A stretch of 64,000 bases of DNA. Origin: Teichococcus coralli. Its GTDB lineage: Bacteria; Pseudomonadota; Alphaproteobacteria; Acetobacterales; Acetobacteraceae. A program made the position numbers and the translations under genes. Under the pieces are notes generated by a model. That model had not been told where the DNA came from and did not search any database. It was given only the letters and a program-made list of their open reading frames with translations. The stretch is taken from positions 1-64,000 of the forward strand of contig NZ_SNVJ01000018.1 of assembly GCF_009829925.1 (NCBI RefSeq), in the 5' to 3' direction. Positions 8,767 to 17,337 of the stretch are shown here, in pieces (the stretch's first letter is position 1; each line of letters begins with the position of its first letter).

Positions 8767-9839
8767 GCCGCGCCAAGCCTCTCCCGCAGGGAAGTCAGGG
8801 ATTCCGCCAGCGCCCTGGCGGCTTCGCGCCAGCCGGCCTCGTCGCCGGCGGCGAGGGCCGCGCGGGCGGCGGCAAGCTGCGCCGTGGCCTGTTGGGCCGG
8901 CTCCGGCGCGGTGCGGCCAAGCGGCGGTGCCAGCAGCGCGACGACCTTTCCCACCCCATCCAGCATGGCACCGGCCAGCGCGGGGTCCTGGGCGGCGGCC
9001 GCCTCGCCCGCCACCAGCGCGGCGCCGGCGAGCATCCGGTCGGGCGGGACGGAGGCGGCGCCCAGCCGCTGCGCCAGCGCGGTGGCATCGGCCTGGATGC
9101 CTCGCTCCAGCGCGGGCACGGTGGGGTCGGCGTCGCGCAGCGCCAGGGCGAGGCGGCGGAAGCCGGTGAAGGCAGGGTCGTCCGCGCCGCCGGCGAAGTC
9201 CGCTGCGCGGGCGTCCAGCGCCGCGTCGAGATCGGCCTGCAGCAGCTTCGCGGCGGGCCGCAGGCGCTGATAGGCGGCCTGCGCCTCGGCCAGGGCGGCG
9301 GGCGCCGCAGGCCCCCGGCCGGCTTCCGCAAGCCGCGCGGCGGCCTCGGCCAGCGCCGCGCCCTCCAGGGTCAGATAGACCTGGTACTCGGCCATGGGGC
9401 CGATCAGCTCGCGCAGGTCCGGCGCCGCCGGGGCGGTGCCCTCCGCCGCGGGGCGGACCACCAGCCGGCCGCGCGGGTTGCTCAGCAGCCCGCAGGTGAT
9501 GGCGTACTCGCCGGGCGCGAGGCGGGCGGTCACCCGCTGGCTGAGGCCGGGGGCGATGTTCTCCCGCTCCTCGATCACCATCACGCCGTCCAGGATCTCC
9601 CACTCCAGCGCCCGGTCGCTGCGGTTGACGACGCGGAAGGCCACGCGCCCGGCCGGCACCTCCAGGTGGTCCGGCTCGCAGGCGCCGGCGGTGACGGTCA
9701 CCACCACCGCGTCGTCCGCCTCAGGCTGCGCGGCGCGGCGTTGGTGCTGCCGCCAATCCAGCACGCCAAGCGCGGCGACGCCGAGCGCCAGCACGCCGAC
9801 CAGCCCGTAGCCGATCCGGATGGTGCGCTTCAGCGACAT
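8763..9839 (-). CDS. efeO: EfeO-type cupredoxin plus M75 protein with degenerate M75 site
   Basis: A 358-residue exported protein with an N-terminal hydrophobic anchor (about 8-27) and a cupredoxin domain (about 46-128). That domain contains Cys54, EWEILDGVMVIEERENIAPG and the CGLLSNPRG loop, all typical of EfeO. The C-terminal M75 domain (about 140-355) is odd: the conserved HYxRIEP is replaced by AYQRLRPAAK, and the HxxE segment reads FTGFRRLALAL. The residues expected to hold iron are therefore absent. The separate efeM in the same operon keeps them, so the two proteins may have split the role. Confidence 0.88.
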   Translation of the reverse strand: MSLKRTIRIGYGLVGVLALGVAALGVLDWRQHQRRAAQPEADDAVVVTVTAGACEPDHLEVPAGRVAFRVVNRSDRALEWEILDGVMVIEERENIAPGLSQRVTARLAPGEYAITCGLLSNPRGRLVVRPAAEGTAPAAPDLRELIGPMAEYQVYLTLEGAALAEAAARLAEAGRGPAAPAALAEAQAAYQRLRPAAKLLQADLDAALDARAADFAGGADDPAFTGFRRLALALRDADPTVPALERGIQADATALAQRLGAASVPPDRMLAGAALVAGEAAAAQDPALAGAMLDGVGKVVALLAPPLGRTAPEPAQQATAQLAAARAALAAGDEAGWREAARALAESLTSLRERLGAA

Positions 9840-9845
9840 GCCGCC

Positions 9846-10661
9846 TCAGCGCCCGGCCACCGCGGCCGGCTGCCGCGGGCTGGACAGGAAGGCCGGCAGC
9901 AGCACGCCGAGAAAGGCCAGGTAGAGCATCACCTCGCCGATGCTGGGACGGGCGGCATAGCCGAACAGGCCGGCCAGCACGGAGCCGAGAACGCTGTCTT
10001 CCGGCAGCACGTTGCTGAGGTCGAAGGCGAGCTGCTGGAGCTGGTTCCAGATGCCGGCCTCATGCAGCGCGCGCAGGGCGCCGGCCGCCAGCCCGGCGGC
10101 GGCGAAAAGCAGCACCACGCCGGTCCAGCGGAAGAAGCGGCCGTAGTTCAGGCGCATGCCGCCCCAGGCGATCAGCACGCCGGCCACGGCCGCAACGGCG
10201 AGGCCAAGCAGCCCGCCCACCGGCACCGACCAGCCGGCGCCCTGCTGCATCAATGCCAGCAGGAACACCACCGCCTCCACGCCTTCCCGTGCGACGGCCA
10301 GGAAAACCAGCGCGATCAGCGCGGCGCCGGAGCCGGCGGCCGCCTCCATCCGTCCGCGCAGGTCATGGCCCATGGAGCGGGCGGCGCGGCGCATCCAGAA
10401 GGCCATGCCGGCCAACATGCCGGCGGCCAGCAAGCCGACCACGCTCTCGAAGATTTCCTGCTGCCGCTGCGGGAACTCCAGGCTCAGCAGGTCCAGCGAA
10501 AGGCCAAGGCCGAGGCAGGCCAGCGCCGCGGCGGCGGTGCCGATCCAGACCAGCGGCATCTGGCCGGAGCGGCCGGTGCGGGCGAGATACCCGGCAGCGA
10601 TGCCGACGATCAGGGCGGCTTCCAGGCCTTCACGCAGCAGAATCAGAAATGCGACCAGCAC
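9846..10661 (-). CDS. efeU: FTR1-family iron permease EfeU
   Basis: A 271-residue inner-membrane iron permease with about seven hydrophobic segments. Both family motifs are present: REGLEA in the first helix and REGVEA in the fourth, the Glu residues of which carry iron. The frame is open far upstream, but the sequence before the first helix is not protein-like. A GTG at 10661 has GGGAG nine bases upstream and gives the normal N-terminus VLVAFLILLREGLEA. It is the first gene of the efe operon, 6 bases ahead of efeO. A Fur-like palindrome lies about 73-87 bases upstream. Confidence 0.92.
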   Translation of the reverse strand: MLVAFLILLREGLEAALIVGIAAGYLARTGRSGQMPLVWIGTAAAALACLGLGLSLDLLSLEFPQRQQEIFESVVGLLAAGMLAGMAFWMRRAARSMGHDLRGRMEAAAGSGAALIALVFLAVAREGVEAVVFLLALMQQGAGWSVPVGGLLGLAVAAVAGVLIAWGGMRLNYGRFFRWTGVVLLFAAAGLAAGALRALHEAGIWNQLQQLAFDLSNVLPEDSVLGSVLAGLFGYAARPSIGEVMLYLAFLGVLLPAFLSSPRQPAAVAGR

Positions 10662-10720
10662 GGGCAATGGCTCCCGATGGGGCACCGCGAGCGGGGCGGC
10701 GCCGGGCGTCTTCTCGCTGG

Positions 10721-10749
10721 CGAATAGGCCCCCTGCGAATGCTTCGCAA
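10721..10749 (-). promoter_or_regulatory. efe promoter with Fur-like operator
   Basis: On the minus strand TTGCGA (10749-10744), a 17-base spacer and TATTCG (10726-10721) make a plausible promoter, giving a leader of about 50 bases before efeU. The palindrome TGCGAAtgcTTCGCA (10734-10748) lies over the -35 box and spacer, where a bound repressor would block RNA polymerase. Its 7-1-7 form fits Fur-family sites, and the genes behind it import iron. Binding by Fur is inferred. Confidence 0.55.
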
Positions 10750-10921
10750 GCTCGATGATGTCCTCCCTGTGAAAGCCGCATGGCTGCGCCCGGCGCGGCG
10801 CAACCGTTCGGCGCGACGGACGGCGCCGGCCTGCCGGCGCGGCACGGCCCTCGCGCAGGGCGAAATTGACCCGCCCGCGCAACGGACGCGATACTGTTCC
10901 GATCAACAGGGAGGAGCGCCA

Positions 10922-11911
10922 ATGAAGCGCCGAGGTCTTTTTGCGTCCGCCGCGGGTCTGGCGCTGGGTCCGCTCGCCACGACGCCCCGCCCCGCCGCCG
11001 CGCAGGCCGCCGCCTGGCCCAACCAGCCGGTGCGGCTGGTCGTGCCCTTCGCGGCCGGCGGTCCGACCGATGTCGCCGCCCGGCTGGTCGCGGAAGAGCT
11101 GGGCAAGGTCCTGCCGCAGCGCATCATTGTGGAGAACCGTACCGGAGCCGGGGTGGTGGTCGGCAGCGAATACGTCGCGAAGGCGCCCAAGGACGGCTAT
11201 ACGCTGCTCTACACCACCATCGCGCATTCGGTGCTGCGCCCGCTCTTTCCGCAACTGACCTTCGACCCGATCGCGGATTTCGCCCCGGTGGCGCTGATCG
11301 GCCAGGTCCCGATGGTGCTCTACGTGAACCCGAAGCTGCCGGCGAAAAGCCTGCAGGAGCTGATCACCCTGTTCCGGGAGCATCCCGGCGAGTACCACTA
11401 CGCCTCCTCCGGCATCGGCGGCGCGGTTCACCTGGCGACCGAGCTGTTCCTCAGCATGGCCGGTGGCCTGAAGGTGCAGCACGTGCCCTACCGCGGCAGC
11501 TCGGCCGCCATGCCGGACCTGTTGAGCGGCAATGTGGACATGCTGATGGATGTCGGCACCGGGGCCATGCCGTATGTCGAGCGCGGCGAGCTGCGGGCGC
11601 TCGGCGTTGGTTCGCCCACGCGCTCGCCGGCGGCCCCGGATGTGCCGGCGATCAGCGAGGCGGGTGTGCCGGGCTACGAGGCCTATAGCTGGCACATGGT
11701 GATGGCGCCGGCCGGCACCCCGGCAGCGGTGATCACCGCGCTGAACGATGCGGTGAACCGCGTCACCGGGCAGGAGGCCTTCCGGCAGCGCCTGCTGGAG
11801 ATGGCGATGCAGGTGCGGCCTCGCAGTTCACCGGATGAGGCCGCCGCCTTCCTGGCCTCTGAAACGGCGAAATGGGAGCCGATCCTGCGCCGCGTCGGCA
11901 TGGCGGGATAG
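10922..11911 (+). CDS. Tripartite tricarboxylate transporter substrate-binding protein (Bug/TctC)
   Basis: A 329-residue periplasmic binding protein with a signal peptide ending near PAAAQ (about residue 27). Family marks are VRLVVPFAAGGPTDVAARL, VENRTGAGVVVG and HVPYRGSSAAMPDLLSGN. GGGAGGAG precedes the ATG. It is divergently placed from the efe operon, with 260 bases between the two starts, and stands alone: no permease or enzyme gene follows in the same direction. The ligand is unknown. It is one of four Bug genes in the window and is intact, with the C-terminal FLASETAKWEPILRRVGM typical of the family. Confidence 0.9.
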   Translation: MKRRGLFASAAGLALGPLATTPRPAAAQAAAWPNQPVRLVVPFAAGGPTDVAARLVAEELGKVLPQRIIVENRTGAGVVVGSEYVAKAPKDGYTLLYTTIAHSVLRPLFPQLTFDPIADFAPVALIGQVPMVLYVNPKLPAKSLQELITLFREHPGEYHYASSGIGGAVHLATELFLSMAGGLKVQHVPYRGSSAAMPDLLSGNVDMLMDVGTGAMPYVERGELRALGVGSPTRSPAAPDVPAISEAGVPGYEAYSWHMVMAPAGTPAAVITALNDAVNRVTGQEAFRQRLLEMAMQVRPRSSPDEAAAFLASETAKWEPILRRVGMAG

Positions 11912-11912
11912 C

Positions 11913-11937
11913 GCCGCCGCCGGCCCTGGGCGGCGGC
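11913..11937 (+). terminator. GC-rich hairpin after the Bug gene
   Basis: GCCGCCG and CGGCGGC form a 7-bp stem around an 11-base loop just past the stop codon. There is no T run, so termination by this hairpin is uncertain. Confidence 0.3.
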
Positions 11938-12045
11938 AGCCCCCGGGGCCGGCAAGGCAGGACGTGGCGGGGGCGCCGGTTATCCCCAGTTTTCGGGGGC
12001 AACCTTGTGGATATCCGCGGGGACGGCCTGTGATTTCCCTGGGGG

Positions 12046-12067
12046 CCGGCGGCTTCGGTGCCGCCGG
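12046..12067 (-). terminator. GC-rich hairpin after the epimerase gene
   Basis: CCGGCGGC and GCCGCCGG form a perfect 8-bp stem with a 6-base loop (TTCGGT on the plus strand), 5 bases beyond the minus-strand stop codon. It lacks a T run, so it is only a candidate. Confidence 0.35.
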
Positions 12068-12071
12068 TGCC

Positions 12072-13565
12072 TCAGGCGGCGCAGAGCGGTTGCGTCACCG
12101 CCTGGAAGCGTTCCGCCCGGCTGCCCAGGCCTGGAATCCCCGCAAACGTCGCCGCGATGTCCTGCAGCTTGCCGTGGGCCGAGCTGTCCCAGTGAAGTCC
12201 TGGCTGTGACAGGAGGGGGAGCAGCAGGTCCGCCAGCATGGTCATGATGGGGCGGAAGCGGGTGGTCCCGGCCTCGATCCAGCCAGGCGCCGCGCCCCAC
12301 CAGAGGATGTCGAGCAGGTGGCCGGGGCTGACGCCGCGGAAGACGGCCTCGGTGACGCCGGAGACGCTTTGCAGCAGCGCCTCCTTCAGGGCCGCATCCG
12401 TTTCCGCGCTGCGCAGCCGGGTGTGCAGCCGGTCCAGCGCCTGTTGCAGCGCCGCCTCGGGGCAGGGCGCGATCCGCGCGCCGATCATGGTGCCCGTGCT
12501 GTCGTTGACGACGGTCGGCGCCTCCAGCGCGTTCACCAGCGGGTGGTAGTCGCAAGCGCCGCTCCAGTCGAACTGGCCGCGGAAGAAGCTCTCGTCGTAG
12601 CCCTTGGGAATGCCGAGGAACCGCACCCCGACATCCCGCCCGCTGCGAACGATCTCGAACAGCGCCAGCTCCAGCGTGTTCACCGGCCAGCCGAGGTCCA
12701 CGGCGCTCCAGAAGCTGTCCGGCGCCTGGGTGCCGGCCAGGGCAAGCGCATTGACCAGCAGATGCGTGGCCTGGCGCAGGTTCTGGATGTTGAAGTGGCG
12801 ATCGGGGCCGTGCAGGCCGACCATGCCCTGCGCGATGCCGGCGGCGATGTCGCGCGAGACGATGCCGTTCTCCAGCACATGCGTGAAGCGCGTCATGGCG
12901 AAGCTGGTCTCGCCGCCTTCGCGCGCGGCGGCCATCCATTGCAGTTCCGCGAGTTTCTTGCTGGCCGTGTAGACGTGGTCGGTCAGGTAGGCATAGCACT
13001 TGCCGGTGGAGGAGTAGACGGCATGGCCGACGCCGTGCCGGCGGCAGGCGGCGATGACGTTGGCCGTGCCGAAGACGTTGGTGTCCACCGCTTCCTGGAC
13101 CACCAGCTCCGCCTTGCCCGGCTCGCGGATGCTCGCCAGGTGAAAGACCACTTCCGGCCGCGCCGCGCGGAAGGCGGCATCGAGCATGGCGGCGTCGCGG
13201 ATGTCGGCCTGGAGCCAGCGGCCCTCTCCCTCGTGCGGCGCGATGTCGAGGTTGATCAGGGTGGCCGGGCCGAAGCCGGCGAGAAGCTGGCGCAGCCGGC
13301 TGCCGACACACCCGGAGCCGCCCGTCACCAGCACGCGCTTGCCCCGCAGCCGCTGCTCCGCCGCCGCATGGTGCAGCTCCACCGTGCGGGTCAGCGCGAG
13401 CTGCATGGGGCTCTCCGCCAGCCGCCCCTCCTTCTGCATCGAGCGGATCAAGGCACGGGTCGCACGCCGGAGCGCGACCTCGGCCCCTCCGCCCGGTGTG
13501 GCGGGCACGGCCTGCGAGAGTTCGGCGATCGTGCGGATGAGATCGGCGCTCATGGGAGAGGGCAT
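12072..13565 (-). CDS. CapD-like NAD-dependent epimerase/dehydratase
   Basis: A 497-residue protein. After an 70-residue helical N-terminal region comes a Rossmann fold with VTGGSGCVGSRL (about 80-91) and the extended-SDR catalytic segment YSSTGKCYAYLTDHVYTASKK containing YxxxK. It resembles polysaccharide-biosynthesis epimerases that act on UDP-sugars, and a further 200-residue C-terminal part is less recognisable. The start is uncertain: ATG at 13565 or 13553, or TTG at 13592, and none has a strong ribosome site. No other polysaccharide gene is adjacent, so its pathway is unclear. Confidence 0.75.
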   Translation of the reverse strand: MPSPMSADLIRTIAELSQAVPATPGGGAEVALRRATRALIRSMQKEGRLAESPMQLALTRTVELHHAAAEQRLRGKRVLVTGGSGCVGSRLRQLLAGFGPATLINLDIAPHEGEGRWLQADIRDAAMLDAAFRAARPEVVFHLASIREPGKAELVVQEAVDTNVFGTANVIAACRRHGVGHAVYSSTGKCYAYLTDHVYTASKKLAELQWMAAAREGGETSFAMTRFTHVLENGIVSRDIAAGIAQGMVGLHGPDRHFNIQNLRQATHLLVNALALAGTQAPDSFWSAVDLGWPVNTLELALFEIVRSGRDVGVRFLGIPKGYDESFFRGQFDWSGACDYHPLVNALEAPTVVNDSTGTMIGARIAPCPEAALQQALDRLHTRLRSAETDAALKEALLQSVSGVTEAVFRGVSPGHLLDILWWGAAPGWIEAGTTRFRPIMTMLADLLLPLLSQPGLHWDSSAHGKLQDIAATFAGIPGLGSRAERFQAVTQPLCAA

Positions 13566-13592
13566 GGCAGGGATCCGCTTGCTGAAGGTCAA

Positions 13593-14197
13593 TCAGGGGG
13601 TGGCGCACCCGGAAAGGCACGTCAGGGTTGTTGCAACTACCGCGTTCTTAAGAGCCTGCTGATGATCTGAACCGGCGGGCGAAGCGCGCTTGGCCGGAGG
13701 TGGCGCGCCAGGCCGGGAAATCGCCCGGCCGGGCTGGTTGCAGCACCGCTCCGGCGGCCCGGTTTCAACCGCGCGGCAGAAGTGCAGCCGAACGCCAGGC
13801 GCCAGCGGAAGTCGGGCGCCGCCGCGCCAGAACAAGCCGCTGCGGCAAGGGGAAACCAGCCATGCGGCGAGCCACGCGCCCCGGCGGAACGGCATTCTGG
13901 ATGCGCGAGGGATGCGGAACTCGTCTGCGGAGCATGGTCGATTCCTTTGAGTTGCGAAGCGGCAGGGGCCTCAATGCGGCCATATTGCCGTCCCGTCTCT
14001 TGAATGCGACGGAAATCACGTGGTGATCGTTATCAACCCCTGGTGAGATGTGCCTTCCTTGCGCCCTAACCCGTGAGGTGATGAAGCTCTGCTGAACTGT
14101 ACATTAAAAAGATGAAAGGCAAGGCGGACTCGCGCTGCCCGTGCAACAGGATTCTCACGAATCCTTGACTTCATGGCATGCGGAAATTCCATAATCC
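13593..14197. other. Long divergent intergenic region
   Basis: About 600 bases between the epimerase and acyltransferase starts. The left half is GC-rich and shows nothing recognisable. The right half (from about 13990) is clearly richer in A and T, as expected for a regulatory region. No gene or repeat is supported. Confidence 0.4.
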
Positions 14198-14225
14198 TTG
14201 CATCAGTCGCAAAATTGCATAATAG
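14198..14225 (+). promoter_or_regulatory. Putative promoter of the acyltransferase gene
   Basis: TTGCAT, a 16-base spacer and TAATAG lie in an AT-rich stretch about 70 bases before the acyltransferase start. A second, weaker pair (TTGACT at 14165 and CATAAT at 14190, spacer 19) lies just upstream. Confidence 0.35.
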
Positions 14226-14296
14226 CGGTGACGCATGACGCTTCGCGGCATGCGCGCCTTCAGTAAGGCGATATGCGCGTGGTGGGAGAAGGATCG

Positions 14297-15532
14297 ATGT
14301 CCGCAGCAACAATCCCGATCGCGCCGGCCGCCGCCGCACCGGCAACGGCTCCGCCCCAGCCTGGCGGCCCGCGCTGGGACTATCTTGATCAGCTGCGCGC
14401 GATCCTGATGCTGGCCGGCGTTCCCTACCATGTTGGCCTGGTCTACGCCTCCCATGCCGTCTGGATCGTCGCCTCGCCCGAGCGCAGCACGGCCATGACC
14501 TGGTTCGTGCAGTTCAGCCACACCTTCCGCATGCCGGCCTTCTTCCTGCTGGCAGGGCTGTTCGGCATGCTGCTGGTCCGACGGCGGGGCAGCGCGGCCT
14601 GGTTGCGGGACCGCCTGCGGCGCCTTGGTGTTCCGCTCGCCACCGCGCTGCTGCTCGTCAGCCCGCTGCTGGTGCTCGCGGGCGCGGTGGCGGAGGGCGG
14701 AACGGCGAACGCGGCGCCAGGCCTGCTCCAGGCGCTCCGCGAACCCGGCGCGAACTGGACCGTACATCTGTGGTTCCTGATCTATCTGCTCCTCTATGTG
14801 AGCCTGCTGGCCGGCCTCTGGCAGGTGCGGGAGCGACTGCGGCTGGGACGGATCCTTTCCGCCTTCCAGGATGCGGTTGAGCGCCGGCCCCTGCTGGGTG
14901 TGCTGGCCGTTCTGGGCCTGGGCCTCGGCACGCTCGCGGTGGCGGTGGCCGCCAAGCTGCTCGATGCCAGCTATCTCCTGGGGGGCATCCTCGTTCCCGC
15001 GGAATTCGCCGCCAACGGGCTGGTGTTCCTGTGCGGCGCCCTGCTCGCCTATCGCCCCGCCTGGCTGGAGGCCTTCACGCGGCCCTGCTGGCCCGTTTGG
15101 GCTCTCGCATTGGCGGCGGCGGTGCTGATGGCTGTCTGCGAGGGTCTCGGCAACAATGCCGGCCGCGCCGGAACCTACTTCCTGATGCCGGTCGTAGGCA
15201 TCCTCTTCTCGCACCTGCTGCTCTCGGCCGCGCGGCGCTGGCTCAACCGCTCCACGCCGCTGTCACGGGCGATGGTGGACGGTGCGATGACGATCTATCT
15301 CGTGCATGTCGTCTTCGTGCTGTGGCTATCGGTGGCCTTCCTGGCGATCGCGCTGCCGCCGGAGGTCGAGATCCTGATCATCGTCACGCTCTCGGCCGCT
15401 CTTTCCTACGGCTTTCACCGCCTCATCCGGCGTAGTCCGCTGCTGATGCTGCTGTTCAACGGCGTCTGGCCCGAGCCGCGCCGGAGGGAGGCCACGGCGC
15501 TCGGGCTGCCCTTTCCGGGCGCCCTGCGCTGA
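14297..15532 (+). CDS. Acyltransferase 3/OpgC-like membrane protein
   Basis: A 411-residue integral membrane protein with about ten hydrophobic helices. After a Pro/Ala-rich cytoplasmic tail comes WDYLDQLRAILMLAGVPYHVGLVY, with the His of the acyltransferase-3 family, then FSHTFRMPAFFLLAGLFG. The pattern fits OpgC/MdoC-type enzymes that transfer acyl groups to glucans or other surface sugars. I chose the ATG at 14297, preceded by GGAGAAGG. It is a single gene facing a convergent DUF4142 gene, with two hairpins between them. Confidence 0.85.
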   Translation: MSAATIPIAPAAAAPATAPPQPGGPRWDYLDQLRAILMLAGVPYHVGLVYASHAVWIVASPERSTAMTWFVQFSHTFRMPAFFLLAGLFGMLLVRRRGSAAWLRDRLRRLGVPLATALLLVSPLLVLAGAVAEGGTANAAPGLLQALREPGANWTVHLWFLIYLLLYVSLLAGLWQVRERLRLGRILSAFQDAVERRPLLGVLAVLGLGLGTLAVAVAAKLLDASYLLGGILVPAEFAANGLVFLCGALLAYRPAWLEAFTRPCWPVWALALAAAVLMAVCEGLGNNAGRAGTYFLMPVVGILFSHLLLSAARRWLNRSTPLSRAMVDGAMTIYLVHVVFVLWLSVAFLAIALPPEVEILIIVTLSAALSYGFHRLIRRSPLLMLLFNGVWPEPRRREATALGLPFPGALR

Positions 15533-15576
15533 GGCGCAGCGGCGCCGAACTCTCGTGCCGTTCCGGCTGGCAAGGT

Positions 15577-15599
15577 CCGGGGTGAAGCTGTCACCCCGG
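15577..15599. terminator. Perfect 9-bp hairpin between convergent genes
   Basis: CCGGGGTGA and TCACCCCGG pair perfectly around a 5-base loop. It lies between the acyltransferase and the DUF4142 gene and could end both transcripts, though no T run follows on either strand. Confidence 0.45.
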
Positions 15600-15611
15600 C
15601 GGAGTTCCAGG

Positions 15612-15629
15612 GCAGGGGCCCGCCCCTGC
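15612..15629. terminator. Second hairpin between the convergent genes
   Basis: GCAGGGG and CCCCTGC form a perfect 7-bp stem with a 4-base loop, 12 bases beyond the first hairpin and just before the DUF4142 stop. Together they look like a two-way termination site. Confidence 0.4.
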
Positions 15630-15637
15630 GCCCGCGT

Positions 15638-16183
15638 TCAGCGCCGCGGCAACTGTTGCGCCATGCGCAGATGCTCCTGCAAAACCGGCACATGGCGCTC
15701 GGCGAAGGCCTTCACCTCCGGGTCCGTGCCGTTCGCGGCCTCGTCCTGGAACGCCTGCAGGTCTTCCTGGTGGTCCTTCACCATGGCCTGGGCATAGGCG
15801 TGGTCGAAGGCGCTGCCGCGCAACTCGGCGAGCTGTTCATAGGTCTGCCGGTGCTCGGCTCCGATGTCGCCCGGCGGGGTGATCTGCTTCTGTTGCGCCA
15901 AGGCCATCAGCTCGCGATTGACCGGGCTGTGGTCGGTCACCATCTTCTGGCCGAAGGTTCTCACCGATGCGGCGCGCCCGTTCCGCTGTGCGAGCTGCCC
16001 CATCTGCACCTCCGCCATTCCGCCGCGAGCCGCGCTGGTCATGAAGGCGGCATCGCTGGTGGAAAGCGTCGGGTTCACCTGCGCCTTCGCCGCAGCCATG
16101 GTTGCATCGGCGGCCTTCTGCGTCTCCGCACAGCCGGCCAGAAGCAGAATTGCGCAAGCTGCGCCTCCAAGACGACGCTTCAT
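15638..16183 (-). CDS. DUF4142 family lipoprotein
   Basis: A 181-residue exported lipoprotein with a lipobox LLAGC (Cys18). The mature part is helical and carries the DUF4142 pattern: SDAAFMTSAARGGMAEVQMGQLA, FGQKMVTDHSPVNRELMALA, and repeated His/Asp positions such as KDHQEDLQAF. The fold is ferritin-like, and such proteins are often linked to envelope stress, but the molecular function is not known. It is a single gene, convergent with the acyltransferase. Confidence 0.88.
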   Translation of the reverse strand: MKRRLGGAACAILLLAGCAETQKAADATMAAAKAQVNPTLSTSDAAFMTSAARGGMAEVQMGQLAQRNGRAASVRTFGQKMVTDHSPVNRELMALAQQKQITPPGDIGAEHRQTYEQLAELRGSAFDHAYAQAMVKDHQEDLQAFQDEAANGTDPEVKAFAERHVPVLQEHLRMAQQLPRR

Positions 16184-16665
16184 CGCGGTTCTCCATCATC
16201 CCGTGTTCGGCAAGGCCAGCGCGGCACGTCAGGCAGGCCTGCGCGCGGTGGTCCCCTGCCGGCAACGCTTTCGCGGGCCTTTCGTTGGGCATCGGACGTC
16301 GGCTGAGGATCCGCCCCTGCGCCTTTCGCACCCTCCGGTGCCGCTGTTCGCGCCGGGCGACGCTGCAGGGCGATCCGGAAACGCGCCATCATTGTTGCAA
16401 GCCGCTGGGCTGCCGCCATGGCTGGCGGTGCGAGGCGGGACGAGGGAGGGAAGCAGGCGCCGCCGCCGGGCGCCACCGTCTTTGGTATGCGGCGCGCGGG
16501 CACGCCGCAGATGGAAGTGGAAGCCGGCTTGCGGTGCCGCCGCGGTGGCTCCCGCCCCAGCCAGGGCACCAGGCGGAAGATGGCTCCGCTTTCGCTGGAC
16601 GCGGCGGAGCCGGGGGGGCATGAGAACAGGAGGACGCGAGAGTTGTGAGGGGGGAGGAAGCCGTC
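16184..16665. other. Divergent intergenic region, no gene recognised
   Basis: About 480 GC-rich bases between the divergent DUF4142 and Nudix starts. Frames are open on both strands but lack motifs. Promoters for both genes should be here; none is clear by eye. Confidence 0.35.
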
Positions 16666-17106
16666 GTGCAGGACAAGCGCCAGCGGCCGGGAGGGCAGCA
16701 ATTCGCTGCGCTTCCCTTTGCCGAGGTGGAGGGGGAGGTGCGTGTTCTGCTCGTGACCAGCCGGGAAACGCGGCGCTGGGTTCTGCCGAAGGGCTGGGCC
16801 GAGGAGGGGCTCGCCCCGGCTGAGCTGGCCGCCAAGGAGGCCTTCGAGGAGGCGGGCGTGCTGGGCCGCGCGGCGCCGCGGTCCATCGGCTCGTACCGCT
16901 ACCGCAAGCGGCTGAAGACGGGGCAGGAGCTTTCCTGCGAGGTCGGTGTCTATCCCCTCCAGGTCGAGCAGCTGCTGGGAGACTGGCCCGAGGCGCATCA
17001 GCGGGAGCGTCGCTGGTTCAGCCCGGCACAGGCCGCGGCGCAGGTGCAGGAGGACGACCTCGCCGCTCTGCTGCGGAACCTGCCGGAACTGCCGCCCGGC
17101 GCGTAA
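16666..17106 (+). CDS. NUDIX hydrolase
   Basis: A 146-residue Nudix protein. The Nudix box is LPKGWAEEGLAPAELAAKEAFEEAGV: the core EAFEEAG, which holds the metal-binding Glu residues, is intact. The first Glu of the consensus is Leu and the Arg is Lys, as is common in the alphaproteobacterial diphosphoinositol-phosphatase-like group. I prefer the GTG at 16666 because GGGGGAGGA lies 7 bases upstream; a GTG at 16645 is an alternative. The substrate is unknown. A 100-bp element with inverted ends begins at its stop codon. Confidence 0.85.
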   Translation: MQDKRQRPGGQQFAALPFAEVEGEVRVLLVTSRETRRWVLPKGWAEEGLAPAELAAKEAFEEAGVLGRAAPRSIGSYRYRKRLKTGQELSCEVGVYPLQVEQLLGDWPEAHQRERRWFSPAQAAAQVQEDDLAALLRNLPELPPGA

Positions 17107-17205
17107 GAGCCCGTTGGGGAATGGCTGCGGGTCCATTTGGCGGATCGCCTCCAGCACGAAAAATCCCTCGCCATCCCTCCGCCGCCCCACTCTCAAATGG
17201 GCTCT
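17106..17205. repeat. 100-bp element with imperfect terminal inverted repeats
   Basis: The ends AGAGCCCGTTGG (17106-17117) and CAAATGGGCTCT (17194-17205) are inverted repeats matching at 10 of 12 positions. The left end overlaps the Nudix stop codon. Size and structure suggest a MITE or the remains of an insertion sequence. No target-site duplication is apparent. Confidence 0.4.
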
Positions 17206-17337
17206 GAGCGGCGGTTTGCGTGTTTCGGGGGATTTCGGCGCCGCACCGCCTGGATTATGACGCTCCGGTGACAGCGCCGGATGGCCGGCGGGAAGGGATC
17301 TGGGCGGCCGCGGCCGCGCCGAGGAGGACTGGTCCGG

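Noticed and set aside
8892..10727. A 611-codon plus-strand frame across efeO and efeU
   Set aside because: It mirrors the efe genes; EfeU motifs REGLEA and REGVEA on the minus strand decide the coding strand.
12318..13670. A 450-codon plus-strand frame opposite the epimerase
   Set aside because: The minus strand holds the Rossmann GxxGxxG and YxxxK motifs, while the plus frame is motif-free.
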